A stretch of 64,000 bases of DNA from Maridesulfovibrio sp. (GCF_963666665.1 NZ_OY762999.1:787501-851500), one strand, 5' to 3'; positions 50,209 to 59,694 are shown, counted from the stretch's first letter. Notes: a model not told the origin generated them from the sequence alone. Numbers and translations are program-made.

Positions 50209-51831
50209 CTACAGGAACCAGTCTACAGCCAGCAGTCCGGTGATGGACATGGTGATGGTGTAGGGCAGTGCCAGCAGAACCATTCTGCCGTAGGAAAGCC
50301 TGATGACCGGTGCCAGTGCGCTGGTCAGCAGGAAGAGGAATGCGGCCTGTCCGTTAGGTGTGGCAACGGAAGGAATGTTGGTTCCGGTGTTGATTGCTAC
50401 AGCAAGTTTGTCGAACTGGTGCATGGCTGCCTGAACCTGTGCTCCTGCAGCCTGAGGCAGTGATGCGATGATATCAGCACGTACGGCGTGGGGATCGGTC
50501 AGTTTAGTCATCAATTCCTGTCCGGTCATACCGATGCCGGGGATGGCATCAAGTACATGTACGAAATGCATCTTGGTTTCGGAGATGTAGACAGTGGCAA
50601 CGAATACGTTGTCGGAGATTGCTGAGAGTAGCCCGTTTGCGGCGTAGTAGGCCATAAGCTGGGCCTGACCCTGCATGCTAAGCACGTACGAGATAATCGG
50701 TTTGAAGAGCTCCTGAGAGTGGATAACAGCAACTACCGCAAAGAATACAACCAGCAGGGCTGTGAAAGGCAGGGCCTCTTCAAATGCGGGTCCGATGCGG
50801 CCTTCTTCAATGACACCGGTGAAGGCGGTAAGCAGTACGATAATGGAAAGTCCGACAATACCGACAGCGGCAAGGTGGAATGCCAGCGCAAGAATCAACC
50901 AGACACCGATGATGGCCTGAATGATCAGTTTAAGCTTGCCTGCCTGCCCTTGCTGTTTTTCCTGACGCATTGCTTCTTCAAAGAGGAAGGAACGAATGTT
51001 GCCGGGGAGGGTGAAACCGTAACCGAAGATTTTGAACTGTTCGACCAAGAGACAGGTCAGCATGCCGATTGCAAATACCGGCATGGTTACGGGGGCTACG
51101 TTTACTGCAAATGGGATGAAGTGCCAGCCCATTTCGTGCCCGATGAGCAGGTTCTGGGGCTCACCAACGAGGGTGCATACGCCGCCGAGAGCGGTACCCA
51201 CAGCGCCGTGCATCATCAGGTTGCGCAGGAAACCACGGAATTCTTTAAGTTCTTCACGGTTCTTTTCCTTGAGGTGCAGGTCGGAATCAAGGCTGTGAGA
51301 GCCTTTGTCTGCGCCGCTGGAAACGTACTTGTGGTAAACACTGTAGAATCCAAGAGCTACAGCCATGATGACAGCTGTAACGGTCAGCGCGTCAAGGAAT
51401 GCGGAAAGGAATGCTCCGGCAAAGCAGAAGAGTAGGGATATCAGCTTTTTAGAACGAACGTTGACCAGAATGCGGGTAAAGGTGAACTGCAGGAAGTCCT
51501 TCATAAAATAGATACCAGCGACCATGAAGATCAGCAGCAGAATTACTTCAAAGTTGTGATGAGCTTCTTGATAGATGGTTTCAGGGGTGGTCAGACCGAT
51601 GAGAACTGCTTCCATTGCCAGCAGTCCGCCTGCCGGAAGGGGGTAGCATTTAAGAGCCATGGTCAGGGTGAAAATAAATTCCGCAATAAGAACCCAGCCT
51701 GCTACGAAAGGTCCTACGGTGGCCATAATTATGGGGTTGATGATCAGGAAGGCCAGAATAGCCAGTTTGTACCACATCGGGGCGTGGCCCAGAAAGGTGT
51801 TCACAAAAGTCTTTGCCAATGATTGGGTCAT
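50209..51831 (-). CDS. nhaB: Na+/H+ antiporter NhaB
   Basis: 540 residues with about 12 or more membrane spans. It starts SLAKTFVNTFLGHAPMWYKLAI, followed by LPAGGLLAMEAVLIGLTTPE, FCFAGAFLSAFLDALTVTAV and FVNVAPVTMPVF-type strings characteristic of NhaB. It exchanges internal sodium for protons and helps pH and salt tolerance, fitting a marine organism. ATG at 51831 has GGAGAG upstream. Single gene with its own terminator. Confidence 0.93.
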   Translation of the reverse strand: MTQSLAKTFVNTFLGHAPMWYKLAILAFLIINPIIMATVGPFVAGWVLIAEFIFTLTMALKCYPLPAGGLLAMEAVLIGLTTPETIYQEAHHNFEVILLLIFMVAGIYFMKDFLQFTFTRILVNVRSKKLISLLFCFAGAFLSAFLDALTVTAVIMAVALGFYSVYHKYVSSGADKGSHSLDSDLHLKEKNREELKEFRGFLRNLMMHGAVGTALGGVCTLVGEPQNLLIGHEMGWHFIPFAVNVAPVTMPVFAIGMLTCLLVEQFKIFGYGFTLPGNIRSFLFEEAMRQEKQQGQAGKLKLIIQAIIGVWLILALAFHLAAVGIVGLSIIVLLTAFTGVIEEGRIGPAFEEALPFTALLVVFFAVVAVIHSQELFKPIISYVLSMQGQAQLMAYYAANGLLSAISDNVFVATVYISETKMHFVHVLDAIPGIGMTGQELMTKLTDPHAVRADIIASLPQAAGAQVQAAMHQFDKLAVAINTGTNIPSVATPNGQAAFLFLLTSALAPVIRLSYGRMVLLALPYTITMSITGLLAVDWFL

Positions 51832-52297
51832 AGCTTCTCTCCATTCGCTTAGATCTGTAAAAACAATGAATACTGAAGTTTGAATTCCGGCATATCCCGT
51901 ATTTGTGGTGTGGTTGATATGGTTCGCGGGAATTGCGTATAGCTTGAAGCCGGAGGTAGGGCACTGCCGAAGGGCCTGTGTTCTGGTGGTGGTCCGGGGC
52001 TGTGTCGCAGATATCAGTATGTAGAGGTGGATGTAATTCCACTATCCTTCGGCGGGTTTTATATGCCTCTGCTGAGTATATGTCCAGAAGTGAAGGGCTA
52101 AATTATAGTATTATATGATTTTCGGTTTATAAATGGGAAAAAATTCACATTTTATTGAAATGAAAAGGTAAAGTTGCAGTTTTAGAGTCTTGCAGTGAAG
52201 CATTTTAGTTTTGCATTTAATGCATGACACCTGCGTTTGTAAGGTGTTATGTTTATGTCTCAAACTATTCAGTATTTGTATTTAGAGGTGGAGACTG
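51832..52297. other. 466-base gap with two palindromes
   Basis: Between divergent nhaB and the coiled-coil protein gene. It holds TGCATT-T-AATGCA (52212-52224) and an imperfect inverted repeat ATGACACCT-N9-AGGTGTTAT (52224-52250, one mismatch) about 50 bases before the next start; both suit regulator binding. A 130-codon minus-strand frame (51650-52042) overlaps nhaB out of frame and is not credible. I found no convincing promoter pair or RNA gene. Confidence 0.45.
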
Positions 52298-53428
52298 GTG
52301 AGAGTTCTTTGTTACTTGGTTGTGATTGTATTTTGTTGCGTGAATTATGCTTCGGCATCTTCTCTTGAAGATGTATGGGGAGAGGTTCACCCTCTGCTCT
52401 CTGAGGCTGTTTCAGGGCTTGATTTGCGGGCTAATGTGCCTGATTCCTCTTGGAACCCATTGGAAACAGACAAGGGTAGTGTAGATAATAAAATTAATGA
52501 TTTGCTGGATGAATGTATCGAGATTTTAGGGATTTCAGGAATGTCGGAATCCAAGACTGCCATTAGGAAATTGCAGGATGACTCAAGGTCTTGCCGTGAG
52601 CGGGCGGCTGAACTTAAAACTGAGCGGATTGCCGCACCTAAGAAGGTTAAAAAATGGGAAGTCTGGAAAAAGGATGCCGATTCCATTGATTCGGAAATCA
52701 GAGACCTTGAAATCCAAGAGGAAGAAAACGATAAGCGTATTGAAGGCTTGATTGATCAGTTGCTTAGCGAGATGCAGGAATTCGGGATGAAGGTTGACCG
52801 TGAACAGGTGGAAACTCTTGTTTACAGTGTTACCGGGGATGATGATGTGCGTCTCATTTCAGTATTTAATAATGTTAAGTTGATTACTTCGGAATTGCAG
52901 AGGCTCACAGCTGAAGCAAATGAAAATATTGAAATGGCCAAGCGGTATTATGGCATGCATACCTTGTTGCTGCGTATTCTGCTTAACCTTTATGATAACT
53001 ATGAGCAGAGAATAGATGATGTGTATCTGGTCCGTATCGCCGAGATAATAAAGAAACAGGAAGAGTTGATTCAGAGAACTGTAGAGAAGATAAACAGTGA
53101 GCCTGCAAAGTACCGGAGCATATACAAGACGAACCTGGCAGCTCAAGGGCTGACTGTTAGAACAGCTAAGATGTATGCTGACTATCTAAGTAAGAATAAA
53201 AAACGTGTTGCGGACGCAAAATCCGGTATTTCCCATGAATATGAGGTGGCCCTCAACACCTTTGAGACTGTTCAAGGTGCGCACAGTTTGATTGCCTTGA
53301 TGAAGGATGCCAATGCCATGCTGGATCGCATTTCAGAGCTGCAAACTCCTGATCTGGTTGTTTTTCAGAATATTGAAATGAAGACTGAATTCAGAAAATT
53401 AACAAACAGAATTAATTCATTGAAGTAG
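52298..53428 (+). CDS. exported coiled-coil protein of unknown function
   Basis: Not recognised. 376 residues with a signal peptide (hydrophobic core VLCYLVVIVFCC, cleavage near ASA-SS, about 20). Then an almost all-helical chain follows, with strong coiled coil about 85-165 (RSCRERAAELKTERIAAPKKV, SEIRDLEIQEEENDKRIEGL). No cysteine-type lipobox and no C-terminal sorting signal. GTG start with GAGGTGGAG upstream. It has its own terminator at 53461, so it is monocistronic, and it precedes the HD-GYP signalling gene. A periplasmic role is inferred from the signal only. Confidence 0.65.
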   Translation: MRVLCYLVVIVFCCVNYASASSLEDVWGEVHPLLSEAVSGLDLRANVPDSSWNPLETDKGSVDNKINDLLDECIEILGISGMSESKTAIRKLQDDSRSCRERAAELKTERIAAPKKVKKWEVWKKDADSIDSEIRDLEIQEEENDKRIEGLIDQLLSEMQEFGMKVDREQVETLVYSVTGDDDVRLISVFNNVKLITSELQRLTAEANENIEMAKRYYGMHTLLLRILLNLYDNYEQRIDDVYLVRIAEIIKKQEELIQRTVEKINSEPAKYRSIYKTNLAAQGLTVRTAKMYADYLSKNKKRVADAKSGISHEYEVALNTFETVQGAHSLIALMKDANAMLDRISELQTPDLVVFQNIEMKTEFRKLTNRINSLK

Positions 53429-53460
53429 AATAAATTTACATAATTGCTGATTACAGATTA

Positions 53461-53494
53461 ACCGTGCGTTATAAAAATACGCACGGTTTTTTTA
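53461..53494 (+). terminator. intrinsic terminator after the coiled-coil gene
   Basis: ACCGTGCGT / ACGCACGGT (53461-53469 with 53479-53487), 9-bp perfect stem, followed by a run of seven T. Confidence 0.9.
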
Positions 53495-53593
53495 TTTTAC
53501 CCTCGTTGTTTTATATTTGTTATAGTGTTAACCCTTTGAGGGTGGAAGATTTGTTCTGTGATGTGTTCTGCATGGAGAAGAAAGGGAGAGGAT

Positions 53594-56500
53594 ATGGAGC
53601 GGAAATGGTCGATTGCATTTATTATTTGTTGTCTGCTTGTTGGAACATGTCTTTTAACCACTGGGACAATTATAATTATAGTTAAGAGTCAGTCTGATCA
53701 GGCCGCGATCGAGTCGGCTGAGGAATATTTTGAGGAAATAACTGATAAGACTGCCGCAAAACTAGATGCATATATTGAACCTGTTGTTGTTCTCGCTAAT
53801 GTGGGCGGGGCAACCCTTGGCGGGAACGTGTCCAGTATGGGAGAGGCGTCGTTTAACAATAAGTTTAAGGCTTTGAAGATTATGCTCGACTCAAACAACC
53901 AATTGATGTCTGCATATATCGGCTATGATAACGGTGCATTTTATCAGGTTATTGCTCCACGCGGGACCGAGAAGATTCTCTCAAAGTATAAGGCCCCGGA
54001 AGGATGTGCATATATAGAACGACTGCTTAGCGTGAATGAAAGTGAAGGGGGGGAGCAGCGTTGGCGGTATTTCGATTCTTCTCAACACCTGCTTGGCGAA
54101 CGTTTTGATACCTCTTCATATGATCCCCGAAAACGGCCATGGTATAGGCAGGCTCTATTTTCATGTGGAACGGTTTTTACATCACCTTATGTTTTCAGCA
54201 GTTCCGGAATGCCGGGGATTACCTGTGCAAGAACCCTTGGGGATGGCACGGGAGTTTTTGGGTTGGATATTTCCCTTAACCAACTGGGCAGTATGCTTGC
54301 AAAACAGCATGTCAGCAACCATGGCCTGCTTTGGATTATGGATGATGATAATCGCATGGTTGCATATCCCAATAAAAACTGGGCCGTGGCCGGGAGCAAT
54401 TTACAGCTCCCCATGGCGGTTTCATTTCCTGATAATACTGTCCGGTGCGTGGCCCGCCATATCTCTATCCCAGAAGAAGGCAGAACATGTTGTACATTTT
54501 TTGAGGGTGCAGACGGTCAGGATTATATGGCAAGCCTTACTCCGATATACGGGAATAGCGGCTTGCAATTGGTTGTTGCGGCAGCTGCACCGGTAAGTGA
54601 TGTGACAGGGCATATCTCCAGAATGTCGACTAGAATCATATATAGTTCTGCAATTCTTCTTTTGGTGCTGTCTTTTGCTTCAGTATATATTGCCCGCAGG
54701 GGAACCAGAGTCATGGAAGTTTTATTGCGTGAAGCTAAGAAAGTGCAGAATTTTGATTTTTCCGAATCCCCTCCCATTAATTCACAGATAAAAGAACTTG
54801 ATACTCTGGGTAAGGCCGGCCTTCTTATGAAGGAAACCATCCGTGATAAAACTGCCAACCTCATAGCTACACAGGAAAAGCTGGAAAAACTTGTTTCCTG
54901 CGGTCTCGCTCTCTCTTCGGAAAAGGAGCTGGAAAAACTTGTCTCATTAATTTTTGACTCAGCTCGTGATCTTGCGGAGGCGGATGGTGGAGTAATGTAT
55001 TTGATGGAAGGGAATAAGCTGGCAGTTGAGCTGCTCTCGCTTGATTCATTAAGTTTTGTTCTTGGTGGACTTTCGGAAAATCCGGTATCCAGAGTAATGG
55101 TAATCCCGGAAATTATTGATTTTGTAAGCAAGGATTCAGTGTTGTGGTATGCCTGTGAAGCCTACAACAAACGCGAGATTCTCAATGTAAAAGGTGTAGA
55201 ACTATCATTGTTTCCTACCGGGTTGGATCACGAACCGGAGCGTGGACATATTCATTCAATGATAACCGTTCCGGTCATTACGAGAAGTGATGAAATACTA
55301 GGTGTTATACAGTTGTTTAATTCCAGGGACTGCGATCTTTTCGAAGACGGTCTGGAAGATTTGCTGGGGTCGCTTATTGCCCAGGCTGCAATTGCATTGG
55401 ATAATAGCAAGCTTGTTAATTCACTGGAAGAATTGTTTGATGCATTTATCAAGGTCATTGCTGCTTCTATTGATGCCAAGTCTCCTTATACAGGCGGGCA
55501 TTGTACACGAGTTCCGGTTCTGGCGGAGATGTTGACCAAGGCGGTACATGATATGGATTCAGGGCCGTTGAAGAATTTTCGTGTGGAGACAGACGAAGAG
55601 TGGCGGGAGTTGTGGGTTGCCGGTTGGTTGCATGATTGCGGTAAAGTGACCACACCGGAATATGTGGTTGATAAGGCAACAAAATTAGAGACTATTTACG
55701 ACCGAATTCATGAAGTGCGGATGAGATTTGAGGTTTTGCGGCGTGATGCTGAAATTGAATATTACCGCAAGCTTGCCAATGGTGGTAATCAGGATGAGTT
55801 GAAAGAAGAGTTGGATGTTGAGATTCAACAATTGGAAGATGATTTTGCCTTTCTGGCCGAGTGTAATATCGGCGGTGAATTTATGTCAGATGAGCGTAAG
55901 GAACGTTTGGCCGAAATCGGTGAACGGAAGTGGTTACGCTATTTCGATAAGCGGTTAGGGGTTGGGCATTTCGAGCTTGAGCGTATGGGGGACTCTGTCA
56001 CTGAACTTCCTGTATGGGAGAAACTGCTTATGGATAATCCTGAGCATATCATTCTCAGAACAAACCAATATGACCATTTCAAGGATGCGTTGGGCAATCC
56101 GCTTGATATTCCTGAAAATGAATACAACCGTGGGGAGTTGTATAATCTGATGATTTCGCGGGGAACTCTTACCGACGAAGAACGGTTCAAGATTAACGCA
56201 CATATGCTTAGCGGGCTTGATATGCTTTCACAGATTCCGTTCCCGAAGCATCTTAAGAGGGTTACTGAGATTGCCACCGGGCATCATGAAACGTTGATCG
56301 GAACCGGTTATCCTTTGAAGAAGGATATAGGCAGCCTGTCTGTTGAGACAAGGATATTGGCGATAGCTGACATCTTCGAAGCGCTAACAGCATCCGACAG
56401 ACCTTACAAGAAAGCAAAGAAGCTGTCTGAGGCACTAAAGATAATGACCTTTATGCGAAATGATCAGCATATTGATGGAGATGTTATGGAAGTCTTTTTA

Positions 56501-56596
56501 CGTAAAAATGTCTTTATGGAATATGCTGAAAAGTTCCTATCACCCGAACAATGTGATGTAGAAGATGCAACACCTTATTTACGCAAGGAAAAATAG
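53594..56596 (+). CDS. CACHE-GAF-HD-GYP membrane phosphodiesterase
   Basis: 1000 residues from ATG 53594 (GGGAG upstream; the frame reaches 53558). First span about 5-30, a periplasmic double-CACHE-like sensor (about 35-340; DPRKRPWYRQAL, TSPYVFSSSG), second span about 347-367, a HAMP-like linker, a GAF domain (about 430-600) and an HD-GYP domain. The HD pair is H680-D681 in LHDCGK, and HHE (897-899) leads to G905-Y906-P907. About 215 residues separate HD from HHE, far more than in minimal HD-GYP domains; the insert contains a coiled stretch. It should degrade c-di-GMP in response to a periplasmic ligand. Bacteriohemerythrin follows 15 bases later. Confidence 0.9.
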   Translation: MERKWSIAFIICCLLVGTCLLTTGTIIIIVKSQSDQAAIESAEEYFEEITDKTAAKLDAYIEPVVVLANVGGATLGGNVSSMGEASFNNKFKALKIMLDSNNQLMSAYIGYDNGAFYQVIAPRGTEKILSKYKAPEGCAYIERLLSVNESEGGEQRWRYFDSSQHLLGERFDTSSYDPRKRPWYRQALFSCGTVFTSPYVFSSSGMPGITCARTLGDGTGVFGLDISLNQLGSMLAKQHVSNHGLLWIMDDDNRMVAYPNKNWAVAGSNLQLPMAVSFPDNTVRCVARHISIPEEGRTCCTFFEGADGQDYMASLTPIYGNSGLQLVVAAAAPVSDVTGHISRMSTRIIYSSAILLLVLSFASVYIARRGTRVMEVLLREAKKVQNFDFSESPPINSQIKELDTLGKAGLLMKETIRDKTANLIATQEKLEKLVSCGLALSSEKELEKLVSLIFDSARDLAEADGGVMYLMEGNKLAVELLSLDSLSFVLGGLSENPVSRVMVIPEIIDFVSKDSVLWYACEAYNKREILNVKGVELSLFPTGLDHEPERGHIHSMITVPVITRSDEILGVIQLFNSRDCDLFEDGLEDLLGSLIAQAAIALDNSKLVNSLEELFDAFIKVIAASIDAKSPYTGGHCTRVPVLAEMLTKAVHDMDSGPLKNFRVETDEEWRELWVAGWLHDCGKVTTPEYVVDKATKLETIYDRIHEVRMRFEVLRRDAEIEYYRKLANGGNQDELKEELDVEIQQLEDDFAFLAECNIGGEFMSDERKERLAEIGERKWLRYFDKRLGVGHFELERMGDSVTELPVWEKLLMDNPEHIILRTNQYDHFKDALGNPLDIPENEYNRGELYNLMISRGTLTDEERFKINAHMLSGLDMLSQIPFPKHLKRVTEIATGHHETLIGTGYPLKKDIGSLSVETRILAIADIFEALTASDRPYKKAKKLSEALKIMTFMRNDQHIDGDVMEVFLRKNVFMEYAEKFLSPEQCDVEDATPYLRKEK

Positions 56597-56611
56597 TTTT
56601 GGAGGTGCTAT

Positions 56612-57019
56612 ATGTCAATGTTGAAGTGGAGTGATTCTCTATCGGTCGGTGTTATTGAGATTGATGAGCAGCATAAGGGGTTGGTGTCCATGGTAAATCA
56701 TGTTTATGACCTGCTTATCTCCGGGGAAAGTGATCAGCCTCACGTGATAGAGGTTATTGAGGGTATGCGCAGGTATTCAGTAGATCATTTTGGCACTGAA
56801 GAAAAATATATGGACGAATTTGAATATCCTGAAGCTCCAGCCCATAAGCTCAAGCATCAAGAATTTATTAATAAGGTCAAGGAAGTTGAGAGTGGATGTG
56901 TTGACGGAACTTGCGTCTTAACTATGGATATCTTGAATTATTTGAGTGATTGGCTGGTTACACATATTAGCGATACTGATAAGAAACTGGGGGAGTTTTT
57001 AATAGGAAAAATTGAGTAA
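56612..57019 (+). CDS. bacteriohemerythrin
   Basis: 135 residues. The four-helix bundle has all di-iron ligands in order: H21, H59, E63, H78, H82, H118 and D123 (motifs DEQHKGL, VDHFGTEEKYM, HKLKHQEF, HISDTDKK). It binds oxygen reversibly. In anaerobes these proteins carry or sense oxygen. It sits directly behind the HD-GYP gene, with GGAGGT as ribosome site, so the two are likely co-transcribed. Confidence 0.93.
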   Translation: MSMLKWSDSLSVGVIEIDEQHKGLVSMVNHVYDLLISGESDQPHVIEVIEGMRRYSVDHFGTEEKYMDEFEYPEAPAHKLKHQEFINKVKEVESGCVDGTCVLTMDILNYLSDWLVTHISDTDKKLGEFLIGKIE

Positions 57020-57117
57020 GTGGGTATTCATGTTTGGTTGAAGTTGATTTTGCTCTTAATTGTGTCTATGAATTCATAATGGAGTGAGGAGAGAGTTTAA
57101 ATTATACATAGCAGTTC

Positions 57118-59340
57118 ATGGCAGAATACTTGATGAATAAATTAAGTTGGTTAGTTGATGCCGACAGTTTGGTTATATCTACTCTAGGTCGGCGGCTGGA
57201 TTGGATAGGGTCACGGGTTTTCTTTCGGGTGCTGCAGCGGAGTCAGTTGCAGGTTTTCCCGCTTATCGTTGTTGGGGCTGTTTTTCTTTGTTTACTTAAT
57301 TTTCCTTTTTTGAAGGATTCCGGAATTTTTTCCGCTACATTTACAAAGCTTTTGCAGGATGTTGTAAGCGGCACATACGGAGTTGCTGCTCTCGTTTTGC
57401 TGTGTAGCATGAGCTACAATTTCGGGCTGATTCATAACAAAGAATATTCAGGTGAATATGTAAGTCCTAATCTATTTATAGTTATATCGCTGTCATGTTT
57501 TTTTGTATTGCACGGTGATATTGATTTCAAATCCTTTGCTGATATTGCTTCATTGGGTAAGGGGATTGCTCAGGCATTTTTCGTTTCTTCCTTCTCCTGT
57601 TATCTTCTACATAAATTTATTCAGTTTCGATTCAGGCTTGAAGTCTCCGGGTCTGGGTATGATATTTTTTCAAGGGAAATACTTTCTCTGATTCCTGCTT
57701 GTGTTGCAGTTATTCTTGTTTTTGTGCTGTTAAAGCAGATTATTTTGTTTAGTGGCTATAGTAGTTTAAGTGAATTGTATCGTAAAGCAGTGCTTGTTGT
57801 TGTAAGCCTTAGCGATTCTGATTTTTTAAATGGGCTTTTTTATACGATAACATCGCAGTTGCTTTGGTTTTTCGGAGCACATGGCCCGAATTCCCTTTCT
57901 TTTTTTGATAGTACTGTTTTAGCAGACAATCTGGCTGCAAATATCATAAATATTCAATCCGGGATGGCACCCACACATATTCTTACTAAAGGATTCTTGG
58001 ATAACTTTACGATGATCGGCGGTTCGGGGCTGACCATGAGTCTGTTGATAGCTATTTTTCTGAAAGGGCGGGATTCAGGGACCAAAAGAATTTCACAGCT
58101 GGCTCTTTTGGTTTGCCTGTTTAATGTTAATGAACCTTTGTTATTCGGTATCCCTTTGGTTCTTAATCCGGTTTATGCAATTCCTTTTCTTCTTATTCCT
58201 TCAATCGCTTACTGTCTTGCCTATGCAGCAACAGCTCTAGGTCTTGTGCCTTATATTGTTCATGCTGTTCATTGGACGACGCCGGTATTTTTGAATGGTT
58301 ATCTGTCGACAGGAACATGGGCCGGGGTTTGGCTGCAGGTATTTATTCTGGGAGTCGGTGTAGGACTGTATATGCCTTTTGTGTTGATCTCCGACCGGGT
58401 GATGAAAAAACAGTATGACCGGGGAATGAATGAAATCATTGTTGCCGCCCGGGGAGAAGATGCTTCAATAGGATTTAAATGTGTTGGTTTGCCGGGATTT
58501 GAAGGCTTTGTGGCCAGATCGTTAGCTTCTGATCTTGTCCGCGCTCTTAGGACTGAAGAACAGTTGTATATGGTTTTTCAGCCGCAGATAGATGACGATG
58601 CCGGAGAAATTTTGGGAGTTGAGGCACTAATTCGTTGGAATCATCCGGCATATGGTCATATTTCCCCGGAAGTGGTGGTTGCCTTGGCTGAGGATATGAA
58701 TTGTATTGATGAGTTGAGTTATTTTGTTCTCAGGGAATCGTGCAATCAACTGGCGGTCTGGCAGGAAAGGTTCGGATACCATCTTTTTGTTTCTGTTAAT
58801 TTCCCTCCATCATTATTCCGGGCGAATGAACTTGAAGCTGAAGTCCTTGGTTGTTTGAGGTCTGCCGGAGTTCCGCCGTATTGTCTTGAGATAGAAATTA
58901 CAGAATCCGTTGCCATGTCAACCAGTGGGAAGGAACTTCAAAATCTTAACCGGCTGCGCGAGTTAGGAATTCGTATTTCAATTGATGATTTTGGAATGGG
59001 GCATACTTCCTTGCGTTATCTGCGGGAACTGCCCATTGATAAGGTTAAGATTGACCGATCTCTTACATTCGGTTCTTTAAACGATGTGAACAGGCATATC
59101 GTCGCGAGCATACTTGAACTTTGCCGAAATATTGAAATGAAGGTTGTTGTTGAAGGCGTTGAAAATGCAGAGCAATTAAGAAGTTTGAGGAAGCTCGGTG
59201 GAACCTGTTTTCAGGGCTATTACTTCAGCAGGCCGATAACCGGTGAAGATTGTTTGCGGTTCATGGATGAGTGGAATGACAAGCACAATCGTTTAAATGA
59301 TAGTGATCTGCTGGTTGCCGAAGTAGTGCTTGCAGATTGA
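57118..59340 (+). CDS. PTS EIIC (lactose/cellobiose/chitobiose type) fused to EAL phosphodiesterase
   Basis: 740 residues. Residues about 30-430 form a sugar-PTS EIIC domain with about ten spans. WFFGAHGPN carries H255 and FNVNEPLLFGIPLVLNP carries E339, the His-Glu pair that contacts the sugar in the chitobiose EIIC structure, at the same 84-residue spacing. After a short linker comes an EAL domain with E502 in GVEALIRW, then FVSVNFPPSLF, EIEITES, SIDDFGMGH, KIDRSL, VVEGVEN and CFQGYYFSRP; the metal and substrate residues look intact. No EIIA, EIIB or HPr gene is nearby, so the membrane part may act as a sugar sensor rather than a transporter. No good ribosome site before ATG 57118. Confidence 0.85.
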   Translation: MAEYLMNKLSWLVDADSLVISTLGRRLDWIGSRVFFRVLQRSQLQVFPLIVVGAVFLCLLNFPFLKDSGIFSATFTKLLQDVVSGTYGVAALVLLCSMSYNFGLIHNKEYSGEYVSPNLFIVISLSCFFVLHGDIDFKSFADIASLGKGIAQAFFVSSFSCYLLHKFIQFRFRLEVSGSGYDIFSREILSLIPACVAVILVFVLLKQIILFSGYSSLSELYRKAVLVVVSLSDSDFLNGLFYTITSQLLWFFGAHGPNSLSFFDSTVLADNLAANIINIQSGMAPTHILTKGFLDNFTMIGGSGLTMSLLIAIFLKGRDSGTKRISQLALLVCLFNVNEPLLFGIPLVLNPVYAIPFLLIPSIAYCLAYAATALGLVPYIVHAVHWTTPVFLNGYLSTGTWAGVWLQVFILGVGVGLYMPFVLISDRVMKKQYDRGMNEIIVAARGEDASIGFKCVGLPGFEGFVARSLASDLVRALRTEEQLYMVFQPQIDDDAGEILGVEALIRWNHPAYGHISPEVVVALAEDMNCIDELSYFVLRESCNQLAVWQERFGYHLFVSVNFPPSLFRANELEAEVLGCLRSAGVPPYCLEIEITESVAMSTSGKELQNLNRLRELGIRISIDDFGMGHTSLRYLRELPIDKVKIDRSLTFGSLNDVNRHIVASILELCRNIEMKVVVEGVENAEQLRSLRKLGGTCFQGYYFSRPITGEDCLRFMDEWNDKHNRLNDSDLLVAEVVLAD

Positions 59341-59365
59341 TTTAGAGCTTTTTTGGATATTTGCA

Positions 59366-59397
59366 GGGCCGGGCATAGTTAGTTCCGGCCCTTTTTT
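59366..59397 (+). terminator. intrinsic terminator after the EIIC-EAL gene
   Basis: GGGCCGG / CCGGCCC (59366-59372 with 59385-59391) followed by a T-run of six. It also separates the convergent YciI-like gene. Confidence 0.8.
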
Positions 59398-59400
59398 ATA

Positions 59401-59694
59401 TCAAAGAGTTTCTTTTAAAATTTCATAACCATCTGCCATCATGGTGGGGATAAATTGAATGATTTCGTATTCGGCAACCCCTTCCCGTTTGAACGGATCT
59501 TCGTTGATGGCTTTTTCCAGTTGTTCAAGCCCAATATTTTTAGTGAGAATTATTCCCCCGGTGCGCGGAACTTTACGCCCTGAAGCTATGAAAAGTCCTT
59601 TTTTGTAATATTTTTCAAGGAATTTGATGTGTTCTTCCAGTAATGCATCAATGTTTTCTAAAGGCTTAATGTAGCTTAAATTCAGTATATACAT
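59401..59694 (-). CDS. YciI-family protein
   Basis: 97 residues with the ferredoxin-like YciI fold: LLEEHIKFLEKYYKKGLFIASGRKVPRTGGIIL (the conserved His and Asp/Gly part) and ending YEIIQFIPTMM. Family members are small cytoplasmic proteins of mostly unknown function with a putative catalytic His-Asp pair. GAGAGGG precedes the ATG. It is convergent with the EIIC-EAL gene. Confidence 0.8.
   Translation of the reverse strand: MYILNLSYIKPLENIDALLEEHIKFLEKYYKKGLFIASGRKVPRTGGIILTKNIGLEQLEKAINEDPFKREGVAEYEIIQFIPTMMADGYEILKETL

Noticed and set aside
51650..52042. 130-codon minus-strand frame before nhaB
   Set aside because: Out of frame with the clear nhaB start, overlaps it by about 180 bases, and has no family pattern.
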